From an uncultured Acetatifactor sp. (lineage in GTDB: Bacteria > Bacillota > Clostridia > Lachnospirales > Lachnospiraceae), in NCBI GenBank assembly GCA_934426825.1, contig CAKRYI010000002.1:137850-201849 (forward strand): a DNA stretch of 64,000 nt, given 5' to 3'. The translations under genes were made by a program, and so were the position numbers. Position 1 is the first letter of the stretch. The number at the start of each line of letters is the position of its first letter. Of this stretch, positions 51,010-60,102 are shown one piece after another. The notes under the pieces were generated by a model. The model saw nothing but the letters and a program-made list of their open reading frames with translations. It did no database searches and was not told where the DNA came from.

Positions 51010-53073
51010 TCAATAACTGATCCTGTTTTTCAGCGGAATCTTCCATTCCAGCTCCTCATAAGGAATTCGTATACTCGGCATTCCTGACGCATACGCAGCC
51101 ACCTCATATTCGTAGAAATAATAGACCAGTCCGGTTTCATCCAGATAGCAGTCACCAAGGCAAAATCCATTCCCCTCATAGCATCCGGCATATTCTCTGA
51201 TATAATCCAGATCCAGCTCACTATCCGGCCCCGGATATTCCCTTTCAAATCGTTCTGCCACCAGATTATGGAACTCCTCCTCGGATGTCGCAAGCAGATC
51301 GTGAACACTGATCTCCTCTCCGGTCTGTCTGTCAAACAGCAGAAAATCCTGATATTGTAATCCATGTGCCGCCCCACTCCAGTAATCATATCCGGTCTGT
51401 AAAAAACCGATATAATCATCGTCCAGATACGATACCCTCATATAACGGACTCTCGTATTCGGGCTGTTCACATAGGTATGGTAATCGCACTCTTCCCCCT
51501 GATAGGTATCCACAAATATCTCTTCTCCGCTCTCTCTCCACATGGTAAGCTGTTCTTCGATCCGTGCATCCCCCGGCATTGTACCATCCATCTTAAAGCC
51601 CTCTGAATAATACTCACCGATGATTCTTCCACATCTATCACACCTGACCAGACGGTCAAGCACGGTATATTCTCCGACATTCCTTAAACCGCTTTCCTTC
51701 AGCAGGCCACAGATTTCAAAGACTTCCGCTCCCTGCAGAAACGGATAGTGCACCAGATTCAGCTCATCTCCTTCACAATCTGCAAAGTACAGCTCTCCCT
51801 GATCAAACACCGCAAAGCTGTTTACTGCTGTCTGGCAGCTTCCATGGAACTTTGAGCTTTTCTCCACAGTAAACAGGAGACGCCCGGCCGCTCCCTCTTC
51901 CATTTCATCAAAGGGAAGATAGCAGATATCCATCTGCTCCGGTGAAACCGTGTAATCCATGTCATATTCATAATAATAGACTCCGGTTGCATCCGCTCCT
52001 AACAGCTGATATACGTTTTCGCTTACCTCATACTGTTCCCCGGTCTGCATATTACGGTACAGCACCGTTGCAGTTCCGGTATAATCATCCGTTTCGACAT
52101 TATAACCGTAGTCGTAGGAATGATACAGCATATGCTCTCCGTCATAATAATCCAGCGTATATCCCTTCTCCAGCAGCGGCTGTATTTCTCCCGTCTGCAA
52201 ATTAAAGGTTACGATGGAATAATCATCACGGTTCATTAAAAGACAGGTTTCCGTCCACTGCTGCTGCCATGGGAGATAAATATTGCCTGATACACCTGCC
52301 ATATAAGGATCTCCGTATTCCTTTGGTATTCCCCTGTATGGATCCTTAGCATCTCCTGTAACTCTCTGTCCCGGATCTCCGTCCGGTGTAAGCTCAAAGA
52401 TCTCGGTTCCGTCCCGGTAGCTTCCGTATGCTTCCTCTCCATCCGGAGAATCCCAGTTTCCCCAGACCGGAATATAGATCCTGTCCTCCACAATATAAAG
52501 GTCCCTTACATGCATCCCCTCGGTCAGCGGGATACGCAGCAGCTTCTTTTCCCCGGTTTTCTTATGAATCTTCCAAATCAGGCAAAACAGCTGTTCATCC
52601 CCTGTATCTGTCCTGTTTTCCGCGCCAAGACAATACAGGAAATCTCCGTACAGCGTCAGTGCATGATCCCATCCAAAGAAGGGAGGCGACGTTTCATCTC
52701 CGGTTTTCTCTTCCAACCGGGTAAGCAGCTGCATAGCATTGGTCTTTCGGTCAATTGCATAGACATTTCCTCTCTCAGTCATATAGACGTGGCTGGAATC
52801 CGCCGTATAATAGCCGTTATAAAAAAGATATGGATTCGCTATTCCACTCTCCTTTGTTTCCTGCGGCATTGGCACTGCTCCGGCTCCCGCATCACCTCCG
52901 CCTGCATCATCTCCACCAGTATCATTCTGCTCCGGTTCCGTGAAAATACTGCCGTTTCCTTCTGTTTCCCCACGGTCACCGCCCGGGATTTTCGCAATCT
53001 GAACCATCGTGGAACAACCGCACAGACTAAGTGCAAGCAGTCCGGCTATTCCTGTCCGGATAAGTTTCTTCAT
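51010..53073 (-). CDS. Large lipoprotein with C-terminal RsiV-like (DUF3298) domain
   Basis: 687 residues. The signal peptide MKKLIRTGIAGLLALSLCG has lipobox LCGC (Cys 20), then an acidic Gly-rich linker. Residues about 90-480 consist of repeated beta-strand units (MTERGNVYAIDRKTNAMQLL, LYGDFLYCLGAENR), suggesting a propeller of the DUF5050 kind. The last 180 residues, with GFLQTGYDYWSGAAHGLQYQD and HDLLATSEEEFHNLVAERFE, resemble the extracellular DUF3298 domain of anti-sigma factor RsiV, which binds lysozyme. That similarity suggests a surface binding role, inferred only. Confidence 0.7.
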   Translation of the reverse strand: MKKLIRTGIAGLLALSLCGCSTMVQIAKIPGGDRGETEGNGSIFTEPEQNDTGGDDAGGGDAGAGAVPMPQETKESGIANPYLFYNGYYTADSSHVYMTERGNVYAIDRKTNAMQLLTRLEEKTGDETSPPFFGWDHALTLYGDFLYCLGAENRTDTGDEQLFCLIWKIHKKTGEKKLLRIPLTEGMHVRDLYIVEDRIYIPVWGNWDSPDGEEAYGSYRDGTEIFELTPDGDPGQRVTGDAKDPYRGIPKEYGDPYMAGVSGNIYLPWQQQWTETCLLMNRDDYSIVTFNLQTGEIQPLLEKGYTLDYYDGEHMLYHSYDYGYNVETDDYTGTATVLYRNMQTGEQYEVSENVYQLLGADATGVYYYEYDMDYTVSPEQMDICYLPFDEMEEGAAGRLLFTVEKSSKFHGSCQTAVNSFAVFDQGELYFADCEGDELNLVHYPFLQGAEVFEICGLLKESGLRNVGEYTVLDRLVRCDRCGRIIGEYYSEGFKMDGTMPGDARIEEQLTMWRESGEEIFVDTYQGEECDYHTYVNSPNTRVRYMRVSYLDDDYIGFLQTGYDYWSGAAHGLQYQDFLLFDRQTGEEISVHDLLATSEEEFHNLVAERFEREYPGPDSELDLDYIREYAGCYEGNGFCLGDCYLDETGLVYYFYEYEVAAYASGMPSIRIPYEELEWKIPLKNRISY

Positions 53074-53116
53074 CCTCTTCCTCCCTTCATAATCATCCTG
53101 TTAAGCTGCCGCCTTC

Positions 53117-54823
53117 TTAACCGGCACTGATCTCCAGCTCTCTCAGATCTCCTTCGGTGCCAAACAGATCATAACCGTTAAGTAACCTGTAATCTGCCCA
53201 CTCTCTCCACTCCATGGTCCTCTCATTCCAGTCATTCCTACGGCGTTCGAGGAACGCTCCGCTGATCGCTTCCCCGGATCCCCCGTCCGTCTGCTCATAT
53301 AACAGGCAGGCAAAAATCATGCCGCTTTCATTCATCCCAAGATAGGTGCATTTCCCCTCATACCCGAAATAAATCCCCACATCATCAACCGAAATCTGAT
53401 ACAAGAACCTGCCCTCACGCTCCGAATCAAAGCCCAGATAATAAGAATCCGTATACTGTGTTCCCCCATCCGTATGAAACGTTGTCTCGGTACTAAAGCC
53501 CTCTCCCTCATAAAGTCCCATAGCCACTCTGGAAAAATCCGGACTCTGCTCAAAGATAAACTGCTCAAGTGCAGCTGCTATCTCATTTGCACTGCTTTCT
53601 GTAACAGCCTCCACGTTCGTCAGTCCGCAGACCGGCTCCGTTATACAGAAATACCCAGCCTCCGCACAGGAATAAAGATCAAGATACGATACCATTCCAT
53701 CCTCTGAGACAAAAACCGGTACCACATATTCTCCATTCATGATGGGCAGCATGGCGGCATCCGTATAATCCTTGTAAATTCCATGCACCTCATATTCCTT
53801 TCCAAATTCCAGATTTCCCAATCCAAAGGCTGCATTGGTCCAGTCGCTCTGGTCAATCCGTACCGTCATTCTTCCGTCCCTGTAGGTTACCGATACTGCC
53901 TGATCAAAGCTTAATTCCCGGTCTGCCCGGTCATGTTCCGTCATCGGGGAAAGAATATGATCATACAAGCCGCCGCCTGCCATCCCATAAACCGGCACGG
54001 CAACCTGAAGAATTCCCTGTCCGTCCAGATACATTGGCAGTCCCAGATGGATATTATCCTCCTGAAGGGTCTCCATTCTCATCAGCAGATACTGTGCATA
54101 CATCTCCTGCTTATCCTTTGTCTGTGCCTGATCGAAAAAAACAGCTTCAAAGAAATATTTGATATCCAGATCCGACGCATATGCAGCCTCTCTCCGTATG
54201 TGCCGAAGCACCGCATCCTCTACACTCTCTCCTTTCCGGGTTTCAAAATCAAGAGTTGCAATCAGCTCCTTCTGATCCATCCTCTTTCCGCTTTCCAGAT
54301 TCAGATTATATGTATAATACAGGGTATAATCGTCCATAATGCTGTATTTTGTCAGCAGCAGGCTCAAAATATCACCGTTGCGGTAAGCCTCATATCCCAC
54401 CTTACACCAGACAAAGCTCTCTTCGTCCAATTGCTGCATGACATCCTGACAGACATTCAGGATATCCCTGTTAATCTCCTTTGCCCCCTCACTGTCTGAA
54501 AGAATTTCCGGCACATGGTAATCCACATCCACCGGATAGTCCATCAGCTCCACGGTCTCTGCCCTGGTAAATGCATCCTTTACCAGCTCCTGTGCAGAGA
54601 GTCCTTCTGTATCACTGCCCTCAGAACCCGGCTCTGTATTGCTGTCAGATCCGTTCTCCCCGCCCGGTTCAGTGCCTTCTTCATCTGCTATATCTGCCAC
54701 AGTCTCCTCTTCCGTCCGGTTCTGCCTGATATAGGTAATACTTCTTTCCATTCCGCATCCGGTAAGCAGATAAACTACACACAGCATACTCAATAGCATT
54801 ATCAGATTTCGTTTCTTATGCAT
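53117..54823 (-). CDS. Lipoprotein with DUF4163/DUF3298-like region
   Basis: 568 residues. The signal peptide MHKKRNLIMLLSMLCVVYL ends in lipobox LTGC (Cys 22), followed by an acidic linker (EEETVADIADEEGTEPGGEN). Residues about 90-280 (VDVDYHVPEILSDSEGAKEI, SLLLTKYSIMDDYTLYYTYN, RMDQKELIATLDFETRKGES) follow the pattern of DUF4163-DUF3298 proteins such as RsiV. The second half is beta-rich and unassigned. The start is ATG 54823 with GAGGG upstream. It lies 43 bp upstream of the 687-residue lipoprotein that has a similar domain, so the two may cooperate. Confidence 0.7.
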   Translation of the reverse strand: MHKKRNLIMLLSMLCVVYLLTGCGMERSITYIRQNRTEEETVADIADEEGTEPGGENGSDSNTEPGSEGSDTEGLSAQELVKDAFTRAETVELMDYPVDVDYHVPEILSDSEGAKEINRDILNVCQDVMQQLDEESFVWCKVGYEAYRNGDILSLLLTKYSIMDDYTLYYTYNLNLESGKRMDQKELIATLDFETRKGESVEDAVLRHIRREAAYASDLDIKYFFEAVFFDQAQTKDKQEMYAQYLLMRMETLQEDNIHLGLPMYLDGQGILQVAVPVYGMAGGGLYDHILSPMTEHDRADRELSFDQAVSVTYRDGRMTVRIDQSDWTNAAFGLGNLEFGKEYEVHGIYKDYTDAAMLPIMNGEYVVPVFVSEDGMVSYLDLYSCAEAGYFCITEPVCGLTNVEAVTESSANEIAAALEQFIFEQSPDFSRVAMGLYEGEGFSTETTFHTDGGTQYTDSYYLGFDSEREGRFLYQISVDDVGIYFGYEGKCTYLGMNESGMIFACLLYEQTDGGSGEAISGAFLERRRNDWNERTMEWREWADYRLLNGYDLFGTEGDLRELEISAG

Positions 54824-55071
54824 CCTATCCCTCATTTCCGGCATGCTTTCCAATGAAACATGCCCCTGTTCCGGTCTGATGACCGGTTTTAAATGACCTC
54901 CAAGCTGCCAGTATCTCGTCTGTAATCTTACACCTGCAGATACATCTTACGTGAAATTATAAAAAACACAATCAAACCCGAATTATTCACGGCAAAGCCA
55001 CATGGTTACTGTATTTTAATTGCATTCAGAATCATGGTAATCTCACTGCCATCCGGTGTGATTGCAGACCA
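54824..55071. other. 248-bp spacer with a small GC hairpin
   Basis: CCGGTC-TGAT-GACCGG at 54871-54886 is followed by TTTT on the plus strand only. It may end the upstream lipoprotein transcript weakly. No gene is seen. Confidence 0.4.
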
Positions 55072-56247
55072 TCATCCGAAGAACGGCTGACTGTTATAAT
55101 CGGTCAAATCGCAGACGCCGGGAGAATACCATGGAGTATTCATACTTCCATCGTACAAAGACAGGGAAGGATTCCAGTCCAAAACTTCTCCGTTATTGTC
55201 CACAATGACTACCTGCGTTCCGGGTACAACATCACTGGGATTGGCACGCAGCAAAATCGGATTCCCGCTCTCGCTGCGATAGAGTACCTTCCCGGTTTCT
55301 CCGTAATATCCGTTACTCTCGTCCAGAATCCATTCGTTTACCGAAACAGAAGATGCCGGGTCTGTCGGAATAATACAGTAAATTTCCATACCTCCGTCCG
55401 GTTCCTCCACATAATTTTCTTTCGGTATTTCAAGCAAAAAAGGATAATCCGACAAATCATTTTCTAAGAAAAAGGAATCTATGTCCGGAGCATATCCAAG
55501 AAACATGGCGGCGCATATATCCCCGTCTGCGGCAGCAATATCGCGAATGTCATCTATGGACAACCCCTGCGCAGATGCCGTACTCTGTTCCAAGGGCTCT
55601 GTTTCTATCAAAAGCAGTCTGCCAAAAAGGTCCTCAATAATCTCTTCCATTCCATCGTAAGCATCCGACCATACATAAACCGCATAGACGTAAGTATATC
55701 CCTTTGCTTCCGTTACAAAGACATTCCAATAGCTTATGTCCTCTGCCTGACCTACCGAGAATTTCACCACATAAGCCGGATTGCCGACATTATTACTGTA
55801 AACCTCACTTTTCTCAATGGTAACATTCTCCGCACCGTAAAGGGACTGGCTTGTGGCTGCGCGCAAAGCGTAATCCTCTAATGATTCGCCATCCTCTCTG
55901 GTACTGGCATAGGAACAGTTGATAACACTGACAAAACCGTCCTCCGTCATGTCTTCATAATAATAACTGCCATCCGGATTATTGATATTTTGCGCAACAG
56001 TCATGTTGGTAAAGGGAAGTCCGCCGCCGGTAAGAACTGCCGGATTCATCATTTCCGCCACATCCTCGTTGGTTTCGTCCTCCTTTACCACCTCTGTATC
56101 TTCCTGTACTTTCGTTTCCTCTGTTGTTTTTGTAGCTTCCTCCTGTTCGCTGCCTGTGGCAGAAGGCAATATCACTTCGATATTTCCGCAGCCTGTCATA
56201 CAAAGAACACCGGCAAACACCGCCATCATCAATCGAATCTTTTTCAT
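55072..56247 (-). CDS. Predicted lipoprotein, paralogue of the one at 48712
   Basis: 391 residues. The signal peptide MKKIRLMMAVFAGVLC ends in lipobox MTGC (Cys 19). A Thr/Glu-rich linker (TKTTEETKVQEDTEVVKEDE) leads to a domain with YASTREDGESLEDYALRAAT and to a second region (DGDICAAMFLGYAPDIDSFF ... VLYRSESGNPILL) shared with the lipoprotein at 48712. The end reads WNPSLSLYDGSMNTPWYSPG. GGAGGAG lies 4 bp before ATG 56247. No enzymatic motif. The paralogy points to duplication within the array. Confidence 0.75.
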   Translation of the reverse strand: MKKIRLMMAVFAGVLCMTGCGNIEVILPSATGSEQEEATKTTEETKVQEDTEVVKEDETNEDVAEMMNPAVLTGGGLPFTNMTVAQNINNPDGSYYYEDMTEDGFVSVINCSYASTREDGESLEDYALRAATSQSLYGAENVTIEKSEVYSNNVGNPAYVVKFSVGQAEDISYWNVFVTEAKGYTYVYAVYVWSDAYDGMEEIIEDLFGRLLLIETEPLEQSTASAQGLSIDDIRDIAAADGDICAAMFLGYAPDIDSFFLENDLSDYPFLLEIPKENYVEEPDGGMEIYCIIPTDPASSVSVNEWILDESNGYYGETGKVLYRSESGNPILLRANPSDVVPGTQVVIVDNNGEVLDWNPSLSLYDGSMNTPWYSPGVCDLTDYNSQPFFG

Positions 56248-56264
56248 ACTCTCCTCCAATTTCT

Positions 56265-56771
56265 TTATGCCCAGGAATCCTCTGCTTTGGGCTGACGGAT
56301 TGCCGTCAACAGATACTGCTCCCACAAAAACCATCTGCCATCTCCTTTTTGACGCAGCTTCACGGGACGGGGACTGTCCGCTCCTCCGCAGGGAATAAAG
56401 AGCTTTTTATACCCGGCCTCCGCATCAGATGTTTGGTTGCTCTCAATGACAATCTGAAAAGGCTCATTCGGTGTGTAATTGTTATCTGCCGTCGCACCCA
56501 CGAAATAAGAGAACGGGAGATACGTTTTTCCTCCCCGGAACCGGTCATCCAAAAAAGAGAGTTCCTGTCCATTGAGCGGCCTTGGCCCGCGCAGCCAGTT
56601 TAACATTTCCAGTCCGGCTTTTTTATCAGTGCTGTAGGTGCAGAGTGCGCACACCGTAAGTGCAGCTGTCTTGAACGGACTGTCCAGACTGGCTTCCGGC
56701 AATGCCTGCATCTCTCCCAGATTTTGGGGCAACGATGTAAATGTAAACTCTTCTCTGTTAGAACTACTCAT
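56265..56771 (-). CDS. Conserved hypothetical protein, probably DUF6935
   Basis: 168-residue cytoplasmic protein without signal peptide. FTFTSLPQNLGEMQALPEAS, ALTVCALCTYSTDKKAGLEM, NWLRGPRPLNGQELSFLDDR and RPVKLRQKGDGRWFLWEQYL match a conserved Lachnospiraceae family that I recall as DUF6935; the number is from memory and the function is unknown. GGGAGG precedes ATG 56771. It lies directly downstream of the zinc-ribbon scar gene and 17 bp upstream of the lipoprotein at 55072. Relatives of this protein often accompany SPFH-type and DUF4428 genes, which fits the remnants here. Confidence 0.65.
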   Translation of the reverse strand: MSSSNREEFTFTSLPQNLGEMQALPEASLDSPFKTAALTVCALCTYSTDKKAGLEMLNWLRGPRPLNGQELSFLDDRFRGGKTYLPFSYFVGATADNNYTPNEPFQIVIESNQTSDAEAGYKKLFIPCGGADSPRPVKLRQKGDGRWFLWEQYLLTAIRQPKAEDSWA

Positions 56772-56810
56772 AGCTTCCTCCCTTTTGATCCATTTTACTT
56801 TTCTTCAAGG

Positions 56811-56969
56811 TTAATCAGATCTTTTACTTCCGCAATACTCACAAAAATTTCCTTTGGCAACGGCCCCGCAGGCTGCACAGTTCCAGCTTCCGCCTCCTGC
56901 TCCCGCCATGAAAGCCGCCTCCGTATTCTGCGCGGCACCATCCTGTCCGAAGATTTCTGCCTCGTTCAT
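56811..56969 (-). pseudogene. Zinc-ribbon tail of a lost SPFH/virion-core-like gene
   Basis: 52 codons from an in-frame ATG at 56969: MNEAEIFGQDGAAQNTEAA, then GSWNCAACGAVAKGNFCEYC and a stop. The two CxxC pairs and the position at the very end match the zinc-ribbon tail of SPFH-domain proteins of the virion-core-like type. The N-terminal ~300 residues are missing; upstream DNA is the DUF4428 fragment in another frame. A 52-residue zinc-ribbon peptide could still be made, but no ribosome site is seen. Confidence 0.6.
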
Positions 56970-56984
56970 AGCGGGTATCCGCGC

Positions 56985-57210
56985 CAATACTACGAGTGGC
57001 CCTGAAATTACTCAGGGCCGCCCTATTGTTTTCACGATATGTAAGCTGTTGTTGAATCTCTTCCACAGTGGAATGTTTCCGTTCACTAAAAAAGGGAGAC
57101 AGCTTTCCGGCACATTCCTTGCAGAGATTTCCGTTTTCCAGCTTGCGATTTCCACGCAGACCTATTTTAGAACCACATATATCGCAATATTTTTTATCAA
57201 ATAACCCCCT
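56985..57210 (-). pseudogene. DUF4428 gene fragment with lost start codon
   Basis: The frame reads GLFDKKYCDICGSKIGLRGN and RKLENGNLCKECAGKLSPFF, then SERKHSTVEEIQQQLTYREN, a typical DUF4428 domain with two CxxC pairs. The expected ATG before GLFDKK is AGG (57208-57210), although an AGGGAG site stands in the right place. Similarity stops after ATRSIGADTR, where the sequence passes into the zinc-ribbon tail in a different frame. So start-codon loss and a deletion have both hit this gene. Confidence 0.7.
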
Positions 57211-57243
57211 TTTTTAATCTCCCTAAATCTTCTTTCTTTAATA

Positions 57244-57795
57244 CTACTTTATAGTAATACTTGCAAGAATTGCCTGTACGTCTGCATCATCCACAGAGAT
57301 AGAACCTTCGTCCGTCTGCAACCAGCAGTTTACCTCTATCTGGTCCGGCTCTGTCGTCCATACAACTGCCACGGGTGTATCCAGACTGGTAGCCGTAAAT
57401 CCCTGCCATGTGCGTCCGCCAATGGTCATATCCTTTAAATCCTTAACATCATCATAATAGTCTTTTAAAATCACCAGTGTAGTGTCTGGTGTGTAGTAAT
57501 TAATGGTCAGACCCGGCTTGGTAAACTGATCCCACTCTTCCTTGGCGCCCTTGTAAATCAAAAGACCGGAAGGATTGCCCGGTTCATCCGGATACTCTTC
57601 AAAAATATCACTCTTAGGAAATGCCATCCAACCATCCGGAATCAGTACGGACATCATGCTGGTTTCATAGATTTCCCCCTTTATCTCCACCGGAGCAGCC
57701 GCAGAACCGGAAGTGGTTGAATACTCTCCCTTGTTTCCACATCCTGCCAGTGACAAAACCATGCCAAGTGCAAGTACCATTGCTAATTTTTTCAT
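57244..57795 (-). CDS. Small predicted lipoprotein
   Basis: 183 residues. The signal peptide MKKLAMVLALGMVLS ends in lipobox LAGC (Cys 19). The mature part, with SVLIPDGWMAFPKSDIFEEY and LTINYYTPDTTLVILKDYYD, resembles small beta-sheet surface proteins that handle a short hydrophobic substrate, but no family is certain. The start is ATG 57795 (MKKLAMV) with GGGGAG upstream. It is 63 bp downstream of the membrane protein at 57859 and probably in the same transcript. Confidence 0.7.
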   Translation of the reverse strand: MKKLAMVLALGMVLSLAGCGNKGEYSTTSGSAAAPVEIKGEIYETSMMSVLIPDGWMAFPKSDIFEEYPDEPGNPSGLLIYKGAKEEWDQFTKPGLTINYYTPDTTLVILKDYYDDVKDLKDMTIGGRTWQGFTATSLDTPVAVVWTTEPDQIEVNCWLQTDEGSISVDDADVQAILASITIK

Positions 57796-57858
57796 TTTAT
57801 TTGTTCTCCCCATAAAATTTCTAAAAGTTGTTTTTCCACTTTGTTATTCTGTTCGTGA

Positions 57859-58260
57859 TTAATCTTCCTTCTTGTTCAGACATGCACCGTAAATATACAG
57901 AGCAGGAAGAATCAGTCCGGTAATCAGAGATGTTACGCTAAAACCGCTTCCTGCAACCACATTCAGTATATTTCCCAGAATGGAAAGAGCAGCTACGATT
58001 GCGCCCCAAACAATACATTTCTGTGCCATTTCCGGCTTTTCACAGTTCTTAACACCCATGATACCTGCAATCAGCTGTACAATACCGCTTACCAGACACA
58101 GGATAGAAGCCATGTAAAGGATTCCGGTTCCCGCTGCGCTTCCTGCCAGCGCTGCCAGACCACTGACACCAAGAATCGCTACGATACCGGCAATAATACC
58201 GAATGCACCTCCGATAATCATTAAAATTCCTGTTACCTTTAAAAACTTGTGTCCTTTCAT
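57859..58260 (-). CDS. Four-helix membrane protein of unknown function
   Basis: 133 residues with four hydrophobic segments (about residues 8-32, 45-68, 82-100 and 108-126) separated by short loops; KNCEKPEMAQK forms the cytoplasmic loop between helices 2 and 3. The Gly/Ala/Ile-rich character matches many small clostridial membrane proteins without known function. AAAGGAGG precedes ATG 58260. It is the first gene after the 19-bp inverted repeat at 58380 and may be its target. Confidence 0.75.
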   Translation of the reverse strand: MKGHKFLKVTGILMIIGGAFGIIAGIVAILGVSGLAALAGSAAGTGILYMASILCLVSGIVQLIAGIMGVKNCEKPEMAQKCIVWGAIVAALSILGNILNVVAGSGFSVTSLITGLILPALYIYGACLNKKED

Positions 58261-58379
58261 GAAAAAGTCCTCCTTTTATTAATATGTATAATTTGTTTTC
58301 TGCGGTTTTGCAGCAGTCTATCTGCTCCTCTCATCCGCTTGCTACAATATAACAATAACAGGAAGAACCTTAAAAAGAT

Positions 58380-58433
58380 ATACTTACCATTCGTATTTTG
58401 GTCCATTTTCCCTTAAATACGAATGGTAAGTAT
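58380..58433. promoter_or_regulatory. 19-bp perfect inverted repeat, operator or terminator
   Basis: ATACTTACCATTCGTATTT and its exact complement are separated by 16 bp. On the minus strand ATCTTTTT follows, so it may terminate the LuxR-type gene; the arm length and AT-rich composition equally fit a regulator-binding site upstream of the 58260 gene. Next to it the sequence CAATATATAG occurs twice in direct orientation (58435-58444 and 58464-58473). Confidence 0.6.
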
Positions 58434-58483
58434 GCAATATATAGCTGTTCATTATTTTCGCATACAATATATAGTGATTCTTC

Positions 58484-60073
58484 TTAATCCGTACGGGTAA
58501 GCTCTGCCAGTCTGTCACATCTGCGGAACAGGTCAATATAAACCATCAGTTCCTCCCGGTTGGAAACACCCAGCTTCCGGTTCAGGTTTGTATTATGTTT
58601 TCTTGCCGTTCCGATACTGATATACGACTGCTCCGCCACCTCATTAATGTCATACCCTTCAACAAACAGCCGCAGCACCGTTTTTTCCGTAGGCGTCAAC
58701 GTCTGCACCCGTTTTGAAAAATCCTGGAGCAGTTCTTCAATATCCGGCGGTAAATCTCCCGGAGTAAGCTTTTGGTTCTTTTGGGAATTGACAAAAATAA
58801 TCAGTGCATCAATCTCCGAAATTCCGGAACGGTGTTCTTCATTTCCGTCCTCATCCTGTATGGCTTGCAGGCTCCTTACAATCGGGGAAACAAAATGCTT
58901 TGACAGAAAAACGGACAACAATACAATCGCCACCAGAAAACCTAACGAACCGAGAATCCACAGCTGTCTTCGGGTCAGAGATGCTTGCCAGTAACTGTTT
59001 TCCGAAAGCAGTGTCATAACGGTAAGCGGCAGTCCGCTGGCCGTTTTCACTGCAAGAGGCTGACATGCCCCAAAATACCGGTAATTTCCGGCAACACAGT
59101 TTTGATAATATTTTCCTTTTCGCATCTCCATAATGCCTTCCGGCATCAGATAGGTTCCGGCAGAATTTCCAATCATTGCCTTATCCAGCACAACACAATT
59201 GTTCTCCACGGGAGCAAGCACCGTAACCATATTCCCGAAAGGGCTGTCCGTGACCGGATAAGAAAGGGAAAAATAAAGGTCACTCAATTCCACACCACAG
59301 ATGCCAAGTACTCTTCCATTGCCATCCAGTATGGGAACACACAACAGCAAAACATCCTCCCAGGTATCCTTTAACTGCGTACGCTCCGTCCACAAAACAC
59401 CCTCTGCCAGCCGGATTCCCGAAAAAGCCATCAATGTATCGTAGCCCGGAATGGAAGCAGTGTCATATTCCAGATTCCAGCGATTGTGCATCTGTACCTG
59501 TTTTTTCCGTGCCACATCCGCTGCACCCCGGAAATACACAATATGCTGGTCAGAGGCACCCACTGCTTTTAAATCCGAAAAACGCAGATAAACACCCATG
59601 CGCGAATTCTCTGCATTTGCAGTACCGGTATTCACCGTGGCGTCCAACACAAAAAATACCCCACTACAGGAATTGGATTTTAAAGCGGTCTCCAATACAT
59701 TGTACAGTGAATCCTCCACCTTTGAAATCAATTCTGCATTATTATTTAAACTGTCAAACGTCTCATCCTCCGCCACCAGAATATTGTCCAGTTCCCGTGT
59801 AATTTCCCCGGAAAGAGCAATGCTTCTGGCTGTCAGAATATCCATCTGCGTGGAAAGCATGGTCGCAGAATTTTGCTGCTGTATGCTGAGTGCCTCTCCC
59901 AGACTGCGCTCCGAACCCGGAATCACTCCGGCAATAATCAGCAGTATAATTGCTCCCACAAAGACAGCCAGTGCCATACAGCACCAATATAGTGCCAGTT
60001 TGCGCTGCATGCTGACGCTGTACTTTCCCGCCTGCCGAATCATAAGCCATATCTTTTTCATTGATGCCGCCAT
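58484..60073 (-). CDS. Membrane-anchored LuxR-type transcriptional regulator
   Basis: 529 residues. A membrane helix (about 28-50, WCCMALAVFVGAIILLIIAG), an extracytoplasmic sensor of about 320 residues with the look of a Cache domain, and a second helix (about 372-393, WILGSLGFLVAIVLLSVFLS) precede a short linker and a C-terminal LuxR helix-turn-helix (LTPTEKTVLRLFVEGYDINE, VAEQSYISIGTARKHNTNLN, then RKLGVSNREEL). No kinase or receiver domain is present, so an outside signal would act directly on a membrane-bound DNA-binding domain. It lies 29 bp downstream of the solute-binding protein gene, whose product may pass the signal on. Confidence 0.85.
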   Translation of the reverse strand: MAASMKKIWLMIRQAGKYSVSMQRKLALYWCCMALAVFVGAIILLIIAGVIPGSERSLGEALSIQQQNSATMLSTQMDILTARSIALSGEITRELDNILVAEDETFDSLNNNAELISKVEDSLYNVLETALKSNSCSGVFFVLDATVNTGTANAENSRMGVYLRFSDLKAVGASDQHIVYFRGAADVARKKQVQMHNRWNLEYDTASIPGYDTLMAFSGIRLAEGVLWTERTQLKDTWEDVLLLCVPILDGNGRVLGICGVELSDLYFSLSYPVTDSPFGNMVTVLAPVENNCVVLDKAMIGNSAGTYLMPEGIMEMRKGKYYQNCVAGNYRYFGACQPLAVKTASGLPLTVMTLLSENSYWQASLTRRQLWILGSLGFLVAIVLLSVFLSKHFVSPIVRSLQAIQDEDGNEEHRSGISEIDALIIFVNSQKNQKLTPGDLPPDIEELLQDFSKRVQTLTPTEKTVLRLFVEGYDINEVAEQSYISIGTARKHNTNLNRKLGVSNREELMVYIDLFRRCDRLAELTRTD

Positions 60074-60102
60074 TTTCCTACCCCAATCAAATTTGAATCA
60101 TG

